Translations under genes and position numbers: made by a program
Notes under the pieces: generated by a model
What the model saw: only the letters and a program-made list of their open reading frames with translations
What the model was told of the DNA's origin: nothing
Database searches by the model: none
Part shown: positions 63,412-64,000 of the stretch, piece after piece
How the letters are laid out: each line of letters starts with the position of its first letter
Numbering within the stretch: the first letter of the stretch is position 1
Source: Sediminibacillus halophilus
Lineage (GTDB): Bacteria; Bacillota; Bacilli; Bacillales; Amphibacillaceae
NCBI RefSeq assembly: GCF_900103695.1
Contig: NZ_FNHF01000004.1
Coordinates: 124,001 to 188,000, forward strand
Reading direction: 5' to 3'
DNA: 64,000 nucleotides

Positions 63412-64000
63412 ATGAGTCAAATGGGCAAAAGTGGTGTGGCGCAAGTGAGACACCACTTAAAAATAGAGGATATGAGACCGTTTAAGCAACTGGTTCGGTT
63501 TGGATGGGAACAGGCGCTGTCCTGTTTGTTTCCGGTCGTGATTTTTGCGTCTCTGGCTCTTACAAAAATCATGCCGGTTCCCTTGCTTCCAAGGTATGAC
63601 TGGCTGCTTATCATCTGTCTTTTGATGCAAGTATTGATGGTGCGTGCTGGACTTGAAACGAAGGACGAACTAAAAGTAATTACGTTGTTTCACCTTATCG
63701 GTCTTGCTCTCGAACTGTTCAAGGTACACATGGGTTCCTGGTCTTACCCAGAGGAGGGGTTTTCCAAAGTCTTTGGAGTTCCTTTGTACAGCGGGTTCAT
63801 GTATGCAAGTGTCGCGAGCTATCTTTGCCAGGCCTGGAGAAGGCTGGATGTGGAACTGATTAAGTGGCCCCCGTATGTGGTCGTTGTTCCTCTTGCGGCT
63901 GCTATATACCTAAACTTTTTCACACACCACTATTGGATGGACGTTCGTTGGATTTTGTCAGGTCTTGTGGTGATTGTTTTTTGGCAGTCCTGGGTCACCT
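63412..64000 (+). CDS. DUF817 family membrane protein, 5' part
   Basis: An ATG at 63412 behind GGAGGAGGGAATGGG opens a frame that continues past the window end (at least 196 residues). Helices include ALSCLFPVVIFASLALTKIM and WLLIICLLMQVLMVRAGLET. The segment FKVHMGSWSYPEEG and VPLYSGFMYASVASYLCQAW is the DUF817 hallmark. It follows the YozG-type gene by 26 bases and may be in the same operon. Function is unknown. Confidence 0.85.
   Translation, partial: MSQMGKSGVAQVRHHLKIEDMRPFKQLVRFGWEQALSCLFPVVIFASLALTKIMPVPLLPRYDWLLIICLLMQVLMVRAGLETKDELKVITLFHLIGLALELFKVHMGSWSYPEEGFSKVFGVPLYSGFMYASVASYLCQAWRRLDVELIKWPPYVVVVPLAAAIYLNFFTHHYWMDVRWILSGLVVIVFWQSWVT

Overview
This window looks like the chromosome of a low-to-moderate GC Gram-positive Bacillaceae, probably a salt-adapted genus related to Halobacillus, Virgibacillus or Oceanobacillus. 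Three things suggest this: the conserved order pcrB-pcrA-ligA-camS-pruA-putP-gatCAB-dagK-rlmCD, the strong AGGAGG-type ribosome binding sites, and the bacterial voltage-gated sodium channel beside several Na+-coupled symporters. The genus is an inference. No rRNA, tRNA, phage, insertion sequence or CRISPR array was seen.

Layout. 1-4.1 kb: tandem VOC genes, a nucleotidyltransferase, an RDD remnant, and an Rrf2 regulator with a flavin reductase and a methyltransferase; near-identical palindromes precede the regulator and the reductase. 4.1-22.4 kb: the housekeeping block (lipid headgroup synthesis, DNA repair and ligation, proline use, the Glu-tRNA amidotransferase, lipid kinase, rRNA methylation). 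Between pruA and putP sits an accessory cassette: an RRNPP-type HTH/TPR regulator followed 12 bases later by a secreted 69-residue precursor carrying three copies of a 13-residue peptide. 22.5-24.7 kb: two small genes and a tRNA dihydrouridine synthase. 24.9-28.8 kb: six tandem DUF1433-like lipoproteins divergent from a cytosolic-looking lipase with a helical tail and a small helical partner. This resembles the Staphylococcus aureus type VII lipase toxin/immunity locus TslA/TilA.

28.9-46.5 kb: single genes and short operons: sodium channel, phosphatase, racemase, hydrolases, RDD, HIT and M3 peptidase genes, methyltransferase, LysR, two GNATs, lipoproteins, PanF/YhdT and a second RlmD paralogue. 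46.7-58.6 kb: a complete alpha-glucoside/isomalto-oligosaccharide locus: ROK repressor, ABC permeases and binding protein, two GH31 enzymes (the first with a glucoamylase-like N-terminal region) and a GH13 oligo-1,6-glucosidase. A terminator-like hairpin separates the transporter from the enzymes. 58.6-64 kb: a decayed membrane-protein fragment, a TetR/SDR pair with a palindromic operator, a methyltransferase with a probable N-terminal frameshift, a lipoprotein, a DUF2975/YozG pair and a DUF817 gene cut by the window end.

The two systems most worth following are the multi-copy peptide quorum-sensing pair (12.3-13.9 kb) and the lipase/DUF1433 array (24.9-28.8 kb). Function calls come from reading motifs and family memory. 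No database search was run.
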